From contig NZ_BMNG01000003.1 in NCBI RefSeq assembly GCF_014646335.1, positions 310,001 through 374,000 on the forward strand: a DNA stretch of 64,000 nucleotides, in the 5' to 3' direction. Position numbers and translations under genes: made by a program. Source of the DNA: Streptomyces lasiicapitis (GTDB lineage Bacteria; Actinomycetota; Actinomycetes; Streptomycetales; Streptomycetaceae). Positions 37,101-45,852 of the stretch are shown here, piece by piece (within the stretch, counting starts at the first letter, position 1; every line of letters begins with the position of its first letter). Under the pieces are notes generated by a model. It made no database searches, was not told the origin of the DNA, and saw only the letters and a list, made by a program, of their open reading frames with translations.

Positions 37101-37162
37101 CTCCCGGTCAGGTCAAGGGTGTTGACGCGGCCCGATAGTCGCGAGACACCTTCCCCAGCGGT

Positions 37163-37212
37163 CCGGTGCCCGCCCGCTACATTCCGCCCCGCAGTCGGAG
37201 GGCGGGCACCGG
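37163..37212 (+). terminator. Intercistronic hairpin between xylF and xylG
   Basis: CCGGTGCCCGCCC (37163-37175) pairs perfectly with GGGCGGGCACCGG (37200-37212) across a 24-base loop. It lacks a T run, so it is more likely an attenuator or an mRNA 3' stabiliser for xylF than a full terminator. Confidence 0.75.
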
Positions 37213-37293
37213 GCACCTTGTTCCTTGCGCTGCCTGGTCACTTCCTGTGGCAGCACCATCCCCGCCGATCAGGCGGCGAAGGAGATGATTCAC

Positions 37294-38085
37294 GTGTCCG
37301 CTACGCCCGTGCTGGCGTTGCGCGGGGTCTCCAAGCGGTTCGGCGCCGTCCAGGCGCTCACGGACGTAGACCTCGAGATCCGCACCGGTGAGGTGGTCGC
37401 CCTCGTCGGCGACAACGGCGCCGGAAAGTCCACCCTCGTCAAGACCATTTCCGGGGTCCACCCCATCGACGAGGGCGCCATCGAGTGGGAGGGCCGGACG
37501 GTCCGCATCGGCCGCCCGCACGACGCCCAGAACCTCGGCGTGGCCACCGTCTACCAGGACCTCGCGCTCTGCGACAACCTCGACGTCGTCGCCAACCTGT
37601 TCCTCGGTAGCGAGCTGAAGAGCGCCTCCGTCCTGGACGAGATCAAGATGGAGAAGCGCGCCCGGGAGCTCCTGGACACCCTGTCCATCCGCATCCCCAG
37701 CGTCCGCATCCCCGTCGCCGCCCTCTCCGGCGGCCAGCGGCAGGTCGTCGCCATCGCCCGCGCGCTGGTCGGCGACCCCAAGGTCGTCATCCTCGACGAG
37801 CCCACCGCCGCCCTCGGCGTCGAGCAGACCGCGCAGGTCCTCGACCTCGTCGAGCGGCTGCGCGAGCGCGGCCACGGCGTCATCCTCATCAGCCACAACA
37901 TGGCCGACGTGCAGGCCGTCGCCGACCGGGTCGCGGTCCTGCGCCTCGGCCGCAACAACGGCGTCTTCACGGTCGCCGACACCACCCCCGAAGAAGTCAT
38001 CGCCGCCATCACGGGCGCCACGGACAACGCCGTGACCCGCCGCAGGGCGCGCACGGCCACGGCACCGAAGGAGGACGCGAAGTGA
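37294..38085 (+). CDS. xylG: D-xylose-type ABC transporter ATP-binding protein
   Basis: A 263-residue single-domain ABC ATPase. Walker A is GDNGAGKST (39-47), the signature is LSGGQRQ (about 145-151) and Walker B is VVILDEPTAAL (about 166-176). E. coli XylG has two fused ATPase domains; this short form is the actinobacterial type and should dimerise. The GTG at 37294 has AAGGAG at the right distance, better than the ATG at 37285 that overlaps it. Its stop overlaps the xylH start (GTGA), showing coupling. Confidence 0.93.
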   Translation: MSATPVLALRGVSKRFGAVQALTDVDLEIRTGEVVALVGDNGAGKSTLVKTISGVHPIDEGAIEWEGRTVRIGRPHDAQNLGVATVYQDLALCDNLDVVANLFLGSELKSASVLDEIKMEKRARELLDTLSIRIPSVRIPVAALSGGQRQVVAIARALVGDPKVVILDEPTAALGVEQTAQVLDLVERLRERGHGVILISHNMADVQAVADRVAVLRLGRNNGVFTVADTTPEEVIAAITGATDNAVTRRRARTATAPKEDAK

Positions 38086-39398
38086 GCGACCTCGCCAAGA
38101 CCCCCGACACGCAGAAGGTCCGTGCGGCCACCGGGGGGACCGTGGACGCCGAGCCGTCCGCGACCCCGTCCGCGGCCGTCGACCCGCGTCTGCTCGTGCG
38201 CGAGCAGGGCTTCGCCGGCTACTGGACGGAGTTCCTCCGCAAGGTGCGCGGCGGTGAGCTCGGCTCGCTGCCCGTCGTCGTCGGTCTGATCGTCATCGCG
38301 CTTGTCTTCCAGCTGCAGAACGACAAGTTCCTGTCCGCTTCCAGCCTCGCCAACATCGCGGTGTTCACCTCCGGCGTCGGCATCATGTCCGTCGGCATCG
38401 TCTTCGTGCTGCTGCTCGGCGAGATCGACCTGTCCGTCGGCTCCGTCGCCGGTACGGGCGCCGCCATCTGGGCGGTCCTGAGCGTCACCCACGGGTGGGG
38501 CGACTGGCTCTCGGTGTTCGTGGCGATCGGCTCCGGCCTGGTGATCGGCGCCTTGCACGGATTCTTCTTCGCCAAGATCGGCGTACCGGCCTTCGTGGTC
38601 ACCCTGGCGGGCTTCCTCGGCTGGAGCGGTCTGCAGATCTGGCTGATGGGCAAGGAGGGCAGCATCAACACGCCCACCGGCTCCGTCGTGGAGGACCTCA
38701 CCACCCACTTCTACGCCGACAAGGCCGCCGCCTACGGCCTCGCCCTGATCGCCGTGCTCGCCTACGCCGGCTCCCAGCTCCTGGACGCCAAGCGCCGCAA
38801 GGCCGCGGGGCTGCCCTCGCGGCCGCTCAGCGAGATCCTGCTGCGCACCGGCCTGCTCACGGTCCTCGCGTTCGTCGTGGCGTACTTCCTGAACGAGCCC
38901 GAGGGCGCCCGCGGCCTGCCGCTGGCCCTGGTCCTGTTCCTGGCCGTGCTCGTCATCGCCGACTTCGTGGCCCGCCGCACCACCTTCGGCCGCCAGGTCT
39001 TCGCGGTCGGCGGCAACGCGGAGGCCGCGCGCCGCGCGGGCATCAACGTGGACCGCATCCGGATCACCGTGTTCGCGATCTCCGGCATGCTCGCCGCCTT
39101 CGGCGGGCTCTTCATCGCGAGCCTCTCCGGCGGCGCGACCAAGAGCCTCGGCAGCGGCAACACCCTGATGATCGTGATCGCGGCGGCCGTCATCGGCGGC
39201 ACCAGCCTCTTCGGCGGCCGCGGCAAGATCTGGTCCGCCATGCTCGGCATGCTCGTGATCCAGTCGATCCAGCAGGGCCTGAACCTGCAGGGCATGCCCA
39301 GTGAGATCCAGTACATGATCACCGGCGCGGTGCTGCTCGCCGCCGTCGTGATCGACTCCGTCTCCCGCCGGACCCAGAAGTCCGCAGGCCGCGCCTGA
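38082..39398 (+). CDS. xylH: D-xylose-type ABC transporter permease
   Basis: A 438-residue membrane protein of the RbsC/XylH family with about ten or more transmembrane segments after a ~60-residue polar N-terminus. The conserved permease regions are GEIDLSVGSVAGTGAAIWA near 124 and AVGGNAEAARRAGINVDRIR near 312. The GTG start overlaps the xylG stop by 4 bases. A perfect 14-bp terminator follows at 39411. Confidence 0.94.
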   Translation: MSDLAKTPDTQKVRAATGGTVDAEPSATPSAAVDPRLLVREQGFAGYWTEFLRKVRGGELGSLPVVVGLIVIALVFQLQNDKFLSASSLANIAVFTSGVGIMSVGIVFVLLLGEIDLSVGSVAGTGAAIWAVLSVTHGWGDWLSVFVAIGSGLVIGALHGFFFAKIGVPAFVVTLAGFLGWSGLQIWLMGKEGSINTPTGSVVEDLTTHFYADKAAAYGLALIAVLAYAGSQLLDAKRRKAAGLPSRPLSEILLRTGLLTVLAFVVAYFLNEPEGARGLPLALVLFLAVLVIADFVARRTTFGRQVFAVGGNAEAARRAGINVDRIRITVFAISGMLAAFGGLFIASLSGGATKSLGSGNTLMIVIAAAVIGGTSLFGGRGKIWSAMLGMLVIQSIQQGLNLQGMPSEIQYMITGAVLLAAVVIDSVSRRTQKSAGRA

Positions 39399-39410
39399 TT
39401 TCGCGGCCCC

Positions 39411-39443
39411 GTGCCCGGTACCGGTCATTCCGGTACCGGGCAC
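39411..39443 (+). terminator. Terminator after xylFGH
   Basis: Perfect 14-base arms (39411-39424 and 39430-39443) with loop TCATT, 13 bases after the xylH stop. Confidence 0.85.
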
Positions 39444-39471
39444 GCCCATGTCCGCGCGCGGGAATCGAATA

Positions 39472-39485
39472 GGAACATACGTTCC
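39472..39485. promoter_or_regulatory. Dyad GGAAC-ATAC-GTTCC upstream of dxs
   Basis: Perfect 5-base arms with a 4-base centre in the 257-base region between xylH and dxs, which otherwise holds only the xylH terminator. It could be a regulator site for dxs. Evidence is modest. Confidence 0.35.
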
Positions 39486-39655
39486 CACGCGGGGCGCGAT
39501 TTCCCCGGCCCCGCCCGGTCGTACCAGTAGATTTACAGCCGATCGCGTGACGTAATACTCCTGGCCCGGACTCCGTCGTCAGCGGCGGAACATTAGACTC
39601 GACTGGCCCGGCAATGCTCGAACAGCGCTACACGCTCTACTGCAAGGAGGCACGG

Positions 39656-41584
39656 GTGCCGCTGCTGACCCGCATCACGGGACCGCGCGATCTGGACCTG
39701 CTCGGCCCTGAACAGCTCAACGAGCTGGCGGACGAGATCCGCGGCTTCCTCGTCGACGCAGTCTCCAAGACCGGCGGCCACCTCGGCCCCAACCTCGGCG
39801 TCGTGGAGCTGACCATCGCGCTGCACCGCGTCTTCGAGTCCCCGAAGGACAAGGTCCTCTGGGACACCGGCCACCAGGCCTACGTGCACAAGCTGCTCAC
39901 CGGCCGCCAGGACTTCTCCAAGCTGCGCGCCAAGGGCGGCCTCTCGGGCTACCCCGCGCGCGCCGAGTCCGACCACGACGTGATCGAGAACAGCCACGCC
40001 TCCACGGTCCTCGGCTGGGCGGACGGCCTGGCCAAGGCCAACGAGGTCCGCGGCAAGGACGACCACGTCGTCGCCGTCATCGGTGACGGAGCCCTCACCG
40101 GCGGCATGGCCTGGGAGGCCCTGAACAACATCGCGGCCGCCAAGGACCGCCCCCTGGTCATCGTGGTCAACGACAACGAGCGGTCGTACGCCCCCACGAT
40201 CGGCGGCCTCGCCAACCACCTGGCGACCCTGCGCACCACGGACGGCTACGAGCGCTTCCTGGCCCGCGGCAAGGACCTCCTGGAGCGCACACCGGTCGTC
40301 GGCAAGCCGCTGTACGAGACGCTGCACGGCGCCAAGAAGGGCCTGAAGGACTTCATCGCCCCGCAGGGCATGTTCGAGGACCTCGGCCTGAAGTACGTCG
40401 GCCCGATCGACGGCCACGACATGGAGGCCCTGGAGTCCGCCCTGCAGCGCGCCAAGCGCTTCCGCGGCCCGGTCATCGTGCACTGCCTCACCGAGAAGGG
40501 CCGCGGCTACCAGCCCGCCGAGGAGGACGAGGCCGACCACTTCCACGGCATCGGCCCCATCCACCCCGACACCGGCCTGCCCATCACCGCCGGCGGCATG
40601 GACTGGACCTCCGTCTTCGGCGAGGAGATGGTCAAGCTCGGCCGCGAGCGCGAGGACATCGTCGCGATCACCGCCGCGATGCTCCAGCCCGTCGGCCTGA
40701 AGAAGTTCGCCGAGGAGTTCCCCGACCGGGTCTACGACGTCGGCATCGCCGAGCAGCACGCCGCCGTGAGCGCCGCGGGCCTCGCCACCGGCGGCGTCCA
40801 CCCCGTCTTCGCCGTGTACGCGACCTTCCTCAACCGCGCCTTCGACCAGCTCCTGATGGACGTGGCCCTGCACAAGTGCGGCGTCACCTTCGTCCTGGAC
40901 CGCGCGGGCGTCACCGGCACCGACGGCGCCTCGCACAACGGCATGTGGGACATGTCGATCCTCCAGTGCGTGCCCACCCTGCGCATCGCCGCGCCCCGCG
41001 ACGCCGACCAGGTCCGCCTCCAGCTCCGCGAGGCCGTCGAGGTCGACGACGCGCCGACCGTCGTGCGCTACTCCAAGGGCGCCGTCGGCCCCGCGGTGAA
41101 GGCCGTCGGCAAGGTCGGCGGCATGGACGTGCTGCGCAAGCCGGACACGGGCCGACCCGACGTGCTGCTCGTCTCCGTCGGCGCGCTCGCCCCGATGTGC
41201 CTGGAGATCGCCGGCCTGCTCGACAAGCAGGGCATCTCCACCACCGTCGTCGACCCCCGCTGGGTCAAGCCGGTCGACGAGGCGATGGCCCCGCTCGCCG
41301 AGCAGCACCGCGTGGTCGTGACCGTCGAGGACAACTCCCGCGCGGGCGGCGTCGGTTCGGCCGTCGCGCAGGCCCTGCGGGACGCGGGCGTGGACGTGCC
41401 GCTGCGCGACTTCGGCATCCCGCCGCGCTTCCTCGACCACGCCTCGCGCAAGGAGGTCATGGCGGAGATCGGCCTGACGGCCCCGGACATCGCGCGCCAG
41501 GTCACCGGCCTGGTCGCCAAGCTCGACGGCCGCTTCGAGCGCAACGCGACGTCCGTGGACTCCGTGGAGCCCGCGCGCGACTGA
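39656..41584 (+). CDS. dxs: 1-deoxy-D-xylulose-5-phosphate synthase
   Basis: A 642-residue thiamine-diphosphate enzyme that condenses pyruvate and glyceraldehyde-3-phosphate, the first step of the MEP isoprenoid pathway. [22 protein letters not shown] sequence opens the TPP domain, the TPP-binding motif is [16 protein letters not shown] (from ~143), and the transketolase-like pyrimidine and C-terminal domains follow. The GTG at 39656 has AAGGAGG at 5 bases; the ORF start upstream has none. It is the counterpart of SCO6013 (Streptomyces often carry two dxs genes). A long stem-loop follows at 41646. Confidence 0.96.
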   Translation: MPLLTRITGPRDLDLLGPEQLNELADEIRGFLVDAVSKTGGHLGPNLGVVELTIALHRVFESPKDKVLWDTGHQAYVHKLLTGRQDFSKLRAKGGLSGYPARAESDHDVIENSHASTVLGWADGLAKANEVRGKDDHVVAVIGDGALTGGMAWEALNNIAAAKDRPLVIVVNDNERSYAPTIGGLANHLATLRTTDGYERFLARGKDLLERTPVVGKPLYETLHGAKKGLKDFIAPQGMFEDLGLKYVGPIDGHDMEALESALQRAKRFRGPVIVHCLTEKGRGYQPAEEDEADHFHGIGPIHPDTGLPITAGGMDWTSVFGEEMVKLGREREDIVAITAAMLQPVGLKKFAEEFPDRVYDVGIAEQHAAVSAAGLATGGVHPVFAVYATFLNRAFDQLLMDVALHKCGVTFVLDRAGVTGTDGASHNGMWDMSILQCVPTLRIAAPRDADQVRLQLREAVEVDDAPTVVRYSKGAVGPAVKAVGKVGGMDVLRKPDTGRPDVLLVSVGALAPMCLEIAGLLDKQGISTTVVDPRWVKPVDEAMAPLAEQHRVVVTVEDNSRAGGVGSAVAQALRDAGVDVPLRDFGIPPRFLDHASRKEVMAEIGLTAPDIARQVTGLVAKLDGRFERNATSVDSVEPARD

Positions 41585-41645
41585 CGTACGCGAACGACGT
41601 ACGCGACTGACGTACGAGGCTGAAGTACACGACCGATGTGTCCGG

Positions 41646-41689
41646 ATGGGCCGGTTTCACCACCGTGAAGAGTGGTGAAACCTGCCCAT
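41646..41689 (+). terminator. Long stem-loop after dxs
   Basis: Sixteen base pairs in two blocks (ATGGGC with GCCCAT; GGTTTCACCA with TGGTGAAACC), one C/T mismatch and a 10-base loop, then TTTGCG. It is either the dxs terminator or a leader structure for the permease that starts 84 bases on. Three copies of ACGTACGCGA-like sequence lie just before it (41583-41620). Confidence 0.7.
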
Positions 41690-41772
41690 TTGCGTGAATC
41701 CACCCGCGTCGGGGCATAACCATGGCGCCCCCTCTCGATCATGTCGAGGACGACAAGCGTGGGAGGTACGCC

Positions 41773-43296
41773 GTGAGCAGCACCCTCTTCCGGACGAAGA
41801 AGGTCGAGCAGTCCATCCTCGACACCGAGGAGCCAGAGCACGCGCTCAAGAAATCCTTGTCCGCTCTGGACCTGACCGTCTTCGGCGTCGGTGTCATCAT
41901 CGGCACCGGCATCTTCGTCCTCACCGGCACGGTCGCCAAGAACAACGCCGGGCCCGCAGTCGCCCTGGCCTTCGTGGTGGCGGGCGTCGTCTGCGCCCTC
42001 GCCGCCCTCTGCTACGCGGAGTTCGCCTCCACGCTCCCGGTGGCGGGATCGGCGTACACGTTCTCGTACGCCTCGCTCGGCGAGCTGCCCGCCTGGATCA
42101 TCGGCTGGGACCTCGTCCTGGAATTCGCGCTCGGCACGGCGGTGGTCGCCGTCGGCTGGTCGGGGTACATCGCGTCGCTGCTCGACAACGCGGGCTGGCA
42201 TCTGCCCGAGGCGCTCGGCAGCAGAGACGCGGCTGACGGCTTCGGCTTCGACATCCTCGCGGCCGCCCTGGTCCTGGTGCTCACCGTCATCCTCGTCCTC
42301 GGCATGAAGCTCTCCGCGCGCATCACCTCCCTCGTCGTCGCCATCAAGGTGATCGTCGTCCTCGTCGTGATCATCGCGGGCGCCTTCTTCATCAAGGGCG
42401 ACAACTACGACCCGTTCATCCCCAAGGCCCAGGAGGTGGAGGCGGGCAGCGGACTGCACTCCCCGCTGATCCAGCTCATGTTCGGCTGGGCGCCGAGCAA
42501 CTTCGGCGTGATGGGCATCTTCACCGCCGCCTCCGTCGTCTTCTTCGCCTTCATCGGCTTCGACGTCGTGGCCACCGCCGCGGAGGAGACCAAGGACCCG
42601 CAGCGGGCCATGCCGCGCGGCATCCTCGGCTCGCTGCTCATCTGCACCACGCTCTACGTGGCCGTGTCGATCGTCGTCACCGGCATGCAGCACTACAGCG
42701 AACTCTCCGTGGACGCCCCGCTCGCCGACGCCTTCAAGGCCACAGGACACCCCTGGTACGCGGGCTTCATCAGCTTCGGCGCCGCCGTCGGCCTGACCAC
42801 GGTCTGCATGATCCTGCTGCTCGGCCAGACCCGGGTGTTCTTCGCGATGAGCCGCGACGGACTGCTTCCGCGCTTCTTCTCCCGCGTCCACCCGCGCTTC
42901 AAGACCCCGCACCGGCCGACCATCCTGCTCGGCGTGATCATCGCGGTCGTGGCCGGCTTCACCCCGCTGAGCGAACTCGCCGAGCTGGTGAACATCGGCA
43001 CCCTGTTCGCCTTCGTGATCGTCGCGCTTGGCGTGATCATCCTCCGCAGGACCAGGCCCGACCTGCACCGCTCCTTCCGCACCCCGTGGGTGCCCGTCCT
43101 GCCGATCCTGTCCGTCGGCGCCTCGCTGTGGCTGATGCTCAACCTGCCCGCCGAGACCTGGGTCCGCTTCGCCGGCTGGATGATCCTCGGCGTCGTCGTC
43201 TACTTCCTCTACAGCCGCTCGCACAGCCGTCTGGGACGGCACGAGGAGACGACGGTGGGCCAGGTACTCCGCCCGCCGGGTCGCGAAAGCGAGTAG
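41773..43296 (+). CDS. Amino-acid permease (APC superfamily, cationic amino-acid transporter-like)
   Basis: A 507-residue transporter with about 12-14 transmembrane helices. The APC signature GVGVIIGTGIFVLTG lies in the first helix, followed by AGPAVALAFVVAGVVCALAALCYAEFAS. It belongs with YfnA/CAT-type transporters. The GTG at 41773 has GGGAGG at 6 bases and begins the conserved STLFRTKKVEQS segment. It is the counterpart of SCO6014. A hairpin (43301-43318) follows the stop. Confidence 0.93.
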   Translation: MSSTLFRTKKVEQSILDTEEPEHALKKSLSALDLTVFGVGVIIGTGIFVLTGTVAKNNAGPAVALAFVVAGVVCALAALCYAEFASTLPVAGSAYTFSYASLGELPAWIIGWDLVLEFALGTAVVAVGWSGYIASLLDNAGWHLPEALGSRDAADGFGFDILAAALVLVLTVILVLGMKLSARITSLVVAIKVIVVLVVIIAGAFFIKGDNYDPFIPKAQEVEAGSGLHSPLIQLMFGWAPSNFGVMGIFTAASVVFFAFIGFDVVATAAEETKDPQRAMPRGILGSLLICTTLYVAVSIVVTGMQHYSELSVDAPLADAFKATGHPWYAGFISFGAAVGLTTVCMILLLGQTRVFFAMSRDGLLPRFFSRVHPRFKTPHRPTILLGVIIAVVAGFTPLSELAELVNIGTLFAFVIVALGVIILRRTRPDLHRSFRTPWVPVLPILSVGASLWLMLNLPAETWVRFAGWMILGVVVYFLYSRSHSRLGRHEETTVGQVLRPPGRESE

Positions 43297-43300
43297 TCGC

Positions 43301-43318
43301 GCCGCCCGAGCGGGCGGC
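43301..43318. terminator. Terminator after the permease
   Basis: GCCGCCCG and CGGGCGGC pair perfectly around AG, 5 bases after the permease stop. The rest of the gap to 43410 shows nothing else. Confidence 0.65.
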
Positions 43319-43409
43319 GACATCGCCCGGCAATCCGGCCCCGTATGTTCCGCTTCGGCGTGAACTGCGGGGCCGGTCGGCGTGCGGGCCGTGCTCGGAC
43401 GGGCAGGGC

Positions 43410-44384
43410 CTACATGCGGCGCCAGTCCCGCGTGACCGTGGTCATCGCCGCCACCGCCGCCTTCAAGTGCTTGCGGTGGTCGCGGATCCTGGGGCTGAAC
43501 TCGACGTGCAGGAACTCCGTTTCCTGGGCCCAGGCGTTGCGGCCCTGGACGTTCTTGCGGCCTTCGAGGGGGCAGGAGCGGGCCCAGGCGCGGCACACGT
43601 CGTAGCCACGCCGGCGCAGCGCGTCCGCGAGGTCGCGGCCCTCCCGCACCGCCTCGCGGCCCTTGACCGTGGAGGCGACCACGTCGTGCCGGGGCGCGGA
43701 GTCGTCCGCCATCCCGTGCACCTGGATGCCGGGCACGCCACGCTTCGCCAACTCGTCGCAGATGGCGTGGAACACGCTCCTCCGGTGGTGCGCCACGTCC
43801 GCCTCGTCGCCGCGCCCAGCTTTGCGATGTGCCCCCGCAAGGACCATGACGCCGCCGGACGAGCGGCTGAGCAAGGCGGCCCCGAGCCGCTCGGTGTTGC
43901 GGTCGGCGACCGGGTGCGGCACCTGCACGGACCAGCGGATCGGGGAGTCGAGGTCCACGTACACACGGCCCCAGCCGCGGGGTGCCGCCGCGTCCTCGGA
44001 GCGGTCGGACACCTCGGCGTAGCGCCGTCCGGTGCCGGAGTCGGTGACCGTGCGCACCTGGAAGTCGACGTCGGCCAGTCGGCGTTCGGCCCGCGCGCGG
44101 TGGCGGTCCAGGAGCAGGCCCACGCCTTCGGCGACGGCGTGCCGCTCGGTGCGCGAGGGGCGGCGGTAGCCGCTGTCCTCGGAGAAGCCCGCGGTGTATC
44201 CGGTGACCACGTCCTCCAGGCCGGTGCGGGAGCCGTCGTCGTCCGCCGCGGACCTCGGGCGGTCGTCGTGCGACGACGAGGTGCACTGGGTGAGGCTCAG
44301 CACGCCCGCCGTGACCGCGGCGAGCACCGCGAGCCTCCTGCGCCGCTTTGCGATTGTTATCGACCGAATTGGAGGGTGAGTCAT
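43410..44384 (-). CDS. Putative lipoprotein hydrolase divergent from the Pgs/Cap operon
   Basis: A 324-residue secreted protein. A basic N-terminus and hydrophobic stretch end at LTQC (C34), an atypical lipobox. The soluble part has clustered potential metal ligands: VPHPVADRNTE (H157, D161, E165), LAGAHR (H186), IQVHG (H223) and FLHVEFS (H293, E295). Their order and spacing recall N-formylglutamate amidohydrolase and YjqB-type poly-gamma-glutamate hydrolases, but I do not recognise the family firmly. Its ATG lies 20 bases from the start of the divergent capA gene, so the two are probably co-controlled. There is no Shine-Dalgarno. It could trim or release the polymer made by the neighbouring operon. 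Confidence 0.6.
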   Translation of the reverse strand: MTHPPIRSITIAKRRRRLAVLAAVTAGVLSLTQCTSSSHDDRPRSAADDDGSRTGLEDVVTGYTAGFSEDSGYRRPSRTERHAVAEGVGLLLDRHRARAERRLADVDFQVRTVTDSGTGRRYAEVSDRSEDAAAPRGWGRVYVDLDSPIRWSVQVPHPVADRNTERLGAALLSRSSGGVMVLAGAHRKAGRGDEADVAHHRRSVFHAICDELAKRGVPGIQVHGMADDSAPRHDVVASTVKGREAVREGRDLADALRRRGYDVCRAWARSCPLEGRKNVQGRNAWAQETEFLHVEFSPRIRDHRKHLKAAVAAMTTVTRDWRRM

Positions 44385-44404
44385 GGTTGTATAAAGATAG
44401 CCCC

Positions 44405-45613
44405 GTGACCACACGCCCTTCTCGCAGGCTCATAGCCGTCTGCGCAGCCTCGATCGCCCTGCTCGCAAGCGCCACCGCCTGCGGCCCGTTCGGCGACGAC
44501 GGCGAGGCCGCCGACGACGGCGGCCCCGCCTTCACCGTCGCCGCCGCCGGCGACATCCTCATCCACCCCGAACTCACCGAGCAGGCACGCAAGGACGCCA
44601 AGGCGACCGGCAAGGGCGAGAAGGGGATCGACTTCGGCCCGATGATGGCCGGCATCAAGCCGGTGATCAGCAAGGCCGACCTCGGGATCTGCCACTTCGA
44701 GCCGGTGGTCGGCACGCCGACCGGTCCTTTCCAGGGCTTCCCGGACTTCATCGTGCCGCCGCAGATCACCACCGCGGTCAAGGGCGTCGGCTACGACCAG
44801 TGCTCCAGCGTCTCCAACCACAGCCTCGACCACGGCCCCGCCGGTGTCACCCGCACCCTCGACGCCCTCGACAAGGCGGGACTGCGGCACACCGGAACGG
44901 CACGGAACAAGGCGGAGGCGGACAAACCGCTCATCACCAACGTCAAGGGCGTCAAGGTCGGCCAAATCGCCTTCGCCCTCGGCTTCAACGGCCGCCAGGT
45001 CCCCAAGGACAAGCCCTGGCTCGCCAACCTGACCGACTTCGACCGGATCGCCGCCGCCGAGAAGAAGGCCCGCGCCGCGGGCGCCGAGGTCGTGATCCTG
45101 AGCATCCACTGGGGCAAGGAGCACCAGCCCAACGCCGCCGCCCAGCAGGTCGAACTCGGCCGCAGGATCGCCAAGGAGACCGGCATCGACCTCGTGGTCG
45201 GCCACCACGCCCACGTCGTGCAGCCGATGGAGAAGGTCGACGGCACCTGGATCGCGTACGGACTCGGCAATCAGATCGCCCGGCACGACAAGCCCAGCGG
45301 ACTGACCGAGGAGGGCGTCATCGGCTGGTTCGAGTTCCACAAGCGCGGCGGCAAGTGGGACGTCGACGCCAAGTACGTGCCCACGTTCACGGAGATCCCG
45401 CCGGACCCGGACGAGGACGGCGCCGCCCTGCCCAAGGACGCGGTCAAGAACAACCGGCTGCTCGACGTGGCCGCCGCGCTGCGCGACGGCGACAAGCTCA
45501 CCGACCAGCAGCGCGCCCGCTACCGCCTCGCCTTCGAGCGCACCGAGGGCACCCTGCTCAACCGCGGCGGCGGCAAGGACGGCCTCGAATCCCTGGAGAA
45601 GCTGCCGGACTGA
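44405..45613 (+). CDS. capA: CapA/PgsA-family surface-polymer lipoprotein
   Basis: A 402-residue metallophosphatase-like CapA protein. A signal peptide ends in a lipobox at C26 (ATAC). The CapA domain shows AAAGDILIHPE near 45, VVILSIHWGKEHQP in the middle and VVGHHAHVVQPMEKVDGTWIAYGLGNQ later. In Bacillus, PgsA/CapA is needed for poly-gamma-glutamate synthesis or export. The GTG at 44405 has no Shine-Dalgarno; TATAAA ends 9 bases upstream, so a leaderless message is possible. A GGAGG at 44371 instead precedes a three-codon ATG GTT GTA TAA. It is followed by the sensor, pgsB and pgsC genes on the same strand. Confidence 0.88.
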   Translation: MTTRPSRRLIAVCAASIALLASATACGPFGDDGEAADDGGPAFTVAAAGDILIHPELTEQARKDAKATGKGEKGIDFGPMMAGIKPVISKADLGICHFEPVVGTPTGPFQGFPDFIVPPQITTAVKGVGYDQCSSVSNHSLDHGPAGVTRTLDALDKAGLRHTGTARNKAEADKPLITNVKGVKVGQIAFALGFNGRQVPKDKPWLANLTDFDRIAAAEKKARAAGAEVVILSIHWGKEHQPNAAAQQVELGRRIAKETGIDLVVGHHAHVVQPMEKVDGTWIAYGLGNQIARHDKPSGLTEEGVIGWFEFHKRGGKWDVDAKYVPTFTEIPPDPDEDGAALPKDAVKNNRLLDVAAALRDGDKLTDQQRARYRLAFERTEGTLLNRGGGKDGLESLEKLPD

Positions 45614-45852
45614 GAACTCTCGGTGAACTCCAGGTAGCACGTGAATGGCCCTTGTGACGGGCCGTGAATCGATCTTTGACGTAGCTCACATCTCACTGCT
45701 TTCGTACATCCTTCCGGGCCCGTCATGGGTCATGACATTCCAGATCGCACCCGTGCGCCCGCTCGTGCCGGGGGTGCGTCACCCCTGCCCGCACGTCCAC
45801 CCGCATCACCCCAGTGCCACCACCCGTGTCACTCCAGGAGAGGAGCACCCCC

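Noticed and set aside
44371..44394. GGAGG followed by ATG GTT GTA TAA as a three-codon leader peptide for capA
   Set aside because: The same bases are the complement of the divergent gene's first codons, so the match may be chance; it is mentioned only under capA.
41068..44781. A 1237-codon minus-strand open frame spanning dxs, permease and capA ends
   Set aside because: It crosses three well-supported genes and contains no recognisable domain.
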